NCBI GenBank assembly: GCA_964615365.1
Contig: CAZTOU010000018.1
Coordinates: forward strand, 29,138 to 93,137
Direction of reading: 5' to 3'
Source: CAVXZE01 sp964615365
GTDB lineage: Bacteria > Myxococcota_A > UBA9160 > UBA6930
Length of the DNA: 64,000 nt
Under the pieces are notes generated by a model, which was given only the letters and a program-made list of their open reading frames with translations, did not search any database and was not told the origin of the DNA. Shown here piece by piece: positions 61,025 through 64,000 of the stretch (position 1 is the stretch's first letter; each line of letters starts with the position of its first letter). Made by a program: the position numbers and the translations under genes.

Positions 61025-61903
61025 CTATCCCGCGATTCCGGGGGCGTGCTTGGCGAGGGTCTCGCCGATATCGGCCGGAGAGATGGCGACGGCCGCGCCC
61101 GCTCGCTCGAGGGCTGCGATCTTGTCGGCGGCCTTGCCCTTCCCGCCGGCGATGATGGCGCCCGCGTGGCCCATGCGTTTGCCCGGAGGCGCGTTCTGGC
61201 CAGCGATGAAGGCGGCCACCGGCTTGGACATCTTCTCCTGGATGAACTCCGCCGCCGTCTCCTCGGCGGACCCGCCGATCTCGCCGATCATCACCACCGC
61301 CTTGGTCTCCGCATCGGCCTCGAAGAGCGCCAGCGCGTCGACGAAGTTGGTGCCCACCACGGGGTCTCCCCCGATCCCGAGGCATGTCGACTGGCCGATC
61401 CCCAGACGGGAGAGCTGATCCACCGCTTCGTAGGTGAGCGTTCCCGAGCGGGAGACCACGCCCACGGGCCCGGGTCGGGTGATCTGGGCGGGGAAGATTC
61501 CGATCCGGCACTGCTCGGGGGTCACCACGCCGGGGCAGTTCGGCCCGACCAGCCGCATCGGAGAGCCGGCCAGCGCAACCTTCGCTCGCAGCATGTCGAG
61601 AGCGGGAATGCCCTCGGTGATGCACACGGCGAGGTCGATACCGGCATCGGCAGCCTCGAGAATGGCGTCGGCAGCGCCCGGGGGCGGCACGAAGATCACC
61701 GACGCGTTCGCGCCCGTCTCCGCCACGGCCTCTTGCGCGGTCTCGTAGACGGGGATGCCCTCGATCACCTGTCCGCCCTTGCCCGGATGGACTCCGGCGA
61801 CCACCTGGGTGCCGTATTCCACCGAGAGATTCGCGTGGAACTGGCCCATGCGGCCGAGGCCCTGTACCAGCAACTTGGTGTTTCGATCACAGAGAATGGC
61901 CAT
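61025..61903 (-). CDS. sucD: Succinyl-CoA synthetase, alpha subunit
   Basis: 292 residues. CoA-binding Rossmann start (LCDRNTKLLVQGLGRMGQFH), PNCPGVVTPEQCRIGIFP, SRSGTLTYEAVDQLSRLGIG, and phosphohistidine in KRMGHAGAIIAGGKG. Forms the citric-acid-cycle enzyme with SucC. Starts 2 nt after the sucC stop. Confidence 0.96.
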   Translation of the reverse strand: MAILCDRNTKLLVQGLGRMGQFHANLSVEYGTQVVAGVHPGKGGQVIEGIPVYETAQEAVAETGANASVIFVPPPGAADAILEAADAGIDLAVCITEGIPALDMLRAKVALAGSPMRLVGPNCPGVVTPEQCRIGIFPAQITRPGPVGVVSRSGTLTYEAVDQLSRLGIGQSTCLGIGGDPVVGTNFVDALALFEADAETKAVVMIGEIGGSAEETAAEFIQEKMSKPVAAFIAGQNAPPGKRMGHAGAIIAGGKGKAADKIAALERAGAAVAISPADIGETLAKHAPGIAG

Positions 61904-61905
61904 GT

Positions 61906-63078
61906 CTACGCCCCCGCTCCGCGCGCTGCCGCGACAGCTTTTTCGCCTGCATCCTGAAGCGTCTCCGCCGGGGTGATCTTCAGCCCGGACTTCGAGAGGA
62001 TCTCCTGACCCTCCTGCGAGCGGGTTCCCTGCAGCCGGACGACCAGCGGAACCTCGATCCCGACCTCCTTGGCGGCGGCGACCACGCCTTCCGCGATCAG
62101 GTCGCAGCGGACGATGCCTCCGAAGATGTTGACCAGGATCGCCTTCACGTTCGCATCACCCAGGATCAGCTTGAAGGCCTGGGCGATCTTCTCCTGGTCC
62201 GCGCCCCCGCCGGCATCGAGGAAGTTGGCCGGGTCACCTCCGCAGACCTTGATCATGTCCATCGTCGCCATGGCCAGGCCGGCGCCGTTCACCATGCAGC
62301 CGATGTCCCCGTCGAGCCCGACGTAGGAGAGATCGATCTCCTTGGCAGCGCGCTCGCGGGGATCCTCTTCCTCCGGGTCGCGCAGCTCGCGCAGCTCCGG
62401 GTGTCGGTAGAGCGCGCTGTCGTCGAAGTTCAGCTTCGCATCCAGCGCGATGAGATCCCCGCTCTTGGTCACCACGAGAGGATTGATCTCGGCGAGAGAT
62501 GCGTCCTTCTCGACGAAGAGCCGGTAGAGCCCGCTCAGGAAGCCGCTCAGCTGCTTCACCTGGCCCGCGTCGAGTCCCAGCCCCGCGCCGATCTGGCGCA
62601 CCTGGAAGCCGGAGAGACCGAAGTTCGGATCGACGTGCACGGTCTGGATCTTCTCCGGGGTGCTGGCCGCCACCTCCTCGATGTCCATTCCGCCCTCGGT
62701 GGAGGCGATGATGGCGATCTGCTCCGCCGCCCGGTCGAGGAGCATGCCGAGATACAGCTCGCGATCCACCTCGCTCCCGGCCTCGACGTAGACCTTGCGG
62801 ACGACCTTGCCCTCCGGCCCGGTCTGGTGGGACCTGAGCGTCATGCCGAGAATCTCGCCGGCCAGGGTCTTCACCTCGGAAGTCGACTTGGCGAGCTTGA
62901 TCCCGCCCGCCTTGCCGCGCCCACCCGCGTGAACCTGGGCCTTCACCACCATTACCGGCGCGCCGATCGCGCGCGCCGCATCCTCCGCCTCCGCGGGAGT
63001 GGTCGCCACCTTGCCGGGCGGAACCGCGACCTGATACTCCTGAAGAAGCCCCTTCGCCTGATACTCGTGAATATTCAT
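61906..63078 (-). CDS. sucC: Succinyl-CoA synthetase, beta subunit
   Basis: 390 residues. N-terminal ATP-grasp (MNIHEYQAKGLLQEYQVAVP; VVKAQVHAGGRGKAGGIKLA; LAEINPLVVTKSGDLIALDAK) and C-terminal ligase domain (VNGAGLAMATMDMIKVCGGDPANFLD; VNIFGGIVRCDLIAEGV). ATG 63078 is the family start. Length normal (~388). Confidence 0.96.
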   Translation of the reverse strand: MNIHEYQAKGLLQEYQVAVPPGKVATTPAEAEDAARAIGAPVMVVKAQVHAGGRGKAGGIKLAKSTSEVKTLAGEILGMTLRSHQTGPEGKVVRKVYVEAGSEVDRELYLGMLLDRAAEQIAIIASTEGGMDIEEVAASTPEKIQTVHVDPNFGLSGFQVRQIGAGLGLDAGQVKQLSGFLSGLYRLFVEKDASLAEINPLVVTKSGDLIALDAKLNFDDSALYRHPELRELRDPEEEDPRERAAKEIDLSYVGLDGDIGCMVNGAGLAMATMDMIKVCGGDPANFLDAGGGADQEKIAQAFKLILGDANVKAILVNIFGGIVRCDLIAEGVVAAAKEVGIEVPLVVRLQGTRSQEGQEILSKSGLKITPAETLQDAGEKAVAAARGAGA

Positions 63079-63457
63079 GTCGGTTCGATTTCGCTCACCT
63101 GCAACGCGCCGTACGACCGCGCCGCAGCCCGTGCGGGGCCACGACCCGATCGCTCAGGGCTGAATCTGGTTGACCGGGGTTCGGCTGCTCGATCGCTGCG
63201 TCTAGGTGTCGGGAGGGACGACCTCTCGGGCCGCACGGTGGCGGATCGGTTGCCCCTCGGGGCCCGACTTGACCCTGTCGTCAGCAATCATCGGCGCTGG
63301 ATTTAGCCGATTGTCCGCTTCCGGTCGAGTTTCGGAGGCGGGAGGAGGATCGCCCGGAAGCTCGTCTGGCGGGTTAGCGGCCGGCAAAGCCGCCCTGCCC
63401 GCACGGCACGCCTTCGGCGTGCCTCTTGCGGCTGGCCGGCGGGCTAGAGTTGGATCC
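63079..63457. other. 379-nt intergenic region between sucC and the LysM gene
   Basis: No credible gene: the open frames are arginine/proline-rich shadows. It holds the LysM terminator hairpin at 63405-63423 and, toward 63078, presumably the sucCD promoter. A GTTTAG-like remnant is not recognised as any element. Confidence 0.6.
63405..63423 (-). terminator. Hairpin after the LysM gene
   Basis: GGCACGCC-TTC-GGCGTGCC, perfect 8-bp stem, 34 nt after the LysM stop on the minus strand. Weak U content after it; may still end the aspS-LysM transcript. Confidence 0.6.
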
Positions 63458-63751
63458 TCAACGTGCGGTGAGCGTCTCGGCCTCCCGGCGCAGCGAGGCG
63501 TGCTTCTCGGGGTCGATCTCGGGAATCGCCAGCTGCTGACCCGGGTAGACGAGGGCGGGATCCTTGATCTGGTCCCGGTTCGCGAGGTAGAGGGCCGGCC
63601 ACAGTGTGGGGTCTCCCACCGTGATCTTGGCGATGGTCCAGAGCGTCTCGCCCGGACGCACCTCGTGGACCTGCGCTTCGCTCTCGGCGGGAACGACACT
63701 CGGGAGCAGCGCGCAGAGCGCCGCGGCAGCCAGCAGCTTTCGCAGTCTCAC
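63458..63751 (-). CDS. Secreted LysM-domain protein
   Basis: 97 residues. Signal peptide RLRKLLAAAALCALLPSVVPA, then one LysM peptidoglycan-binding domain: VHEVRPGETLWTIAKITVGD ... WPALYLANRDQIKDPALVYPGQQLAIPE. The loop containing LWPALYLANRDQI marks the long-loop LysM type of envelope-associated proteins. Overlaps the upstream aspS stop by 4 nt, so it is coupled to aspS. Confidence 0.9.
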   Translation of the reverse strand: MRLRKLLAAAALCALLPSVVPAESEAQVHEVRPGETLWTIAKITVGDPTLWPALYLANRDQIKDPALVYPGQQLAIPEIDPEKHASLRREAETLTAR

Positions 63752-64000
63752 TGGCCCGCCTTTCGCTTGGCAACGCGAATCCCCAGCTCGTCGAGCTGCT
63801 CCTGATCGACCACCGTGGGCGCATCCATCAGCAGGTCTTGCCCCCGCTGGGTCTTCGGAAAGGCGATCACGTCCCTGAGGCTGTCGGCTCCTGCCAGCAC
63901 CATCGCGATCCGATCGTAGCCGAAAGCGAAGCCGCCGTGGGGAGGTGCGCCGGCATCGAGAGAATTCAGCAGGAAGCCGAAGCGGTGCTCCATCTCGTCC
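63748..64000 (-). CDS. aspS: Aspartyl-tRNA synthetase, C-terminal end (5' part beyond window)
   Basis: The last ~84 codons of bacterial-type AspRS. Motif 3 (GGFAFGYDRIAMVLAG), the preceding FGFLLNSLDAGAPPH, and the ending FPKTQRGQDLLMDAPT followed by VDQEQLDELGIRV are family signatures. The gene runs off the window end; start not visible. Confidence 0.94.
   Translation of the reverse strand, partial: DEMEHRFGFLLNSLDAGAPPHGGFAFGYDRIAMVLAGADSLRDVIAFPKTQRGQDLLMDAPTVVDQEQLDELGIRVAKRKAGQ

Overview
The window is GC-rich, very densely packed bacterial chromosome, apparently from an uncultured relative of the Myxococcota / former Deltaproteobacteria. The strongest pointers are a pilus block in the order pilA - second pilin - pilG - pilH - pilI - pilD, which matches the Myxococcus xanthus pilA/pilGHID arrangement, a sigma-54 promoter in front of the pilin, two DUF4388 (PATAN-type) proteins, a chemosensory cluster, and housekeeping neighbourhoods typical of that group (phoH-ybeY-lnt-prfB; lptE-holA next to rpsT; yceD-rpmF-fab-acpP-rpiB-glyA-nrdR-rib-nusB; tgl/pilF-rodZ-recO-glyS-ppdK). 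Nearly everything is on the minus strand; many adjacent genes overlap by 4 nt (ATGA/GTGA), indicating long operons read from high to low coordinates. No CRISPR array, phage, integrase or insertion sequence was seen.

Layout. 1-7.2 kb: phoH, ybeY, lnt and prfB (3' end outside the window, with a conserved +1 programmed frameshift), preceded by a TPR membrane protein and a DUF4388 membrane protein. 7.4-9.2 kb: rpsT, holA, lptE. 9.3-23.5 kb: a complete chemosensory operon (receiver, CheA, tandem CheW, MCP, zinc-ribbon pseudo-receiver, HEAT-repeat protein, CheR, CheB, coiled-coil GAF protein, receiver) preceded by a DUF4388 protein; cheR carries a frame-disrupting internal deletion. 23.7-30.6 kb: a condensed fatty-acid / folate / riboflavin operon in which rpiB and glyA are one fused gene and the usual plsX, fabH, fabG, fabF, ribE and ribBA are absent. 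30.7-32.3 kb: gltX followed by tRNA-Gln.

32.3-47.5 kb is the most unusual part. Two duplicated lipoproteins, each an alkaline-phosphatase/sulfatase-superfamily domain plus a C-terminal TPR array, flank a TMTC-like GT-C glycosyltransferase gene broken by one extra base. The duplication carries its upstream leader and apparently the last bases of pilD. Beside it lie pilD, an ABC transporter (pilHI), pilG, two type IV pilins with hairpin terminators, and a 1,118-residue MFS/spermidine-synthase-like/TPR protein. I suggest a surface-modification module linked to the pilus.

47.6-53.1 kb: a minimal lipopolysaccharide-kinase-like protein, a DEDDh exonuclease, a third sulfatase-superfamily lipoprotein, tRNA-Glu, two ECF sigma factors and a PilZ protein. 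53-64 kb: ppdK (with a histone-tail-like N-terminus), glyS, recO, rodZ-like, a PilF/Tgl-like lipoprotein, an unknown protein, sucD, sucC, a LysM protein and the C-terminal end of aspS.

Taken together, regulation (Che system, PATAN, PilZ, sigma-54), assembly (pilins, PilD, PilGHI, PilF/Tgl) and putative surface modification (GT-C, sulfatase-like lipoproteins) are concentrated here, consistent with a pilus-driven surface-motile bacterium. All family calls come from reading motifs by eye; no database search was run.
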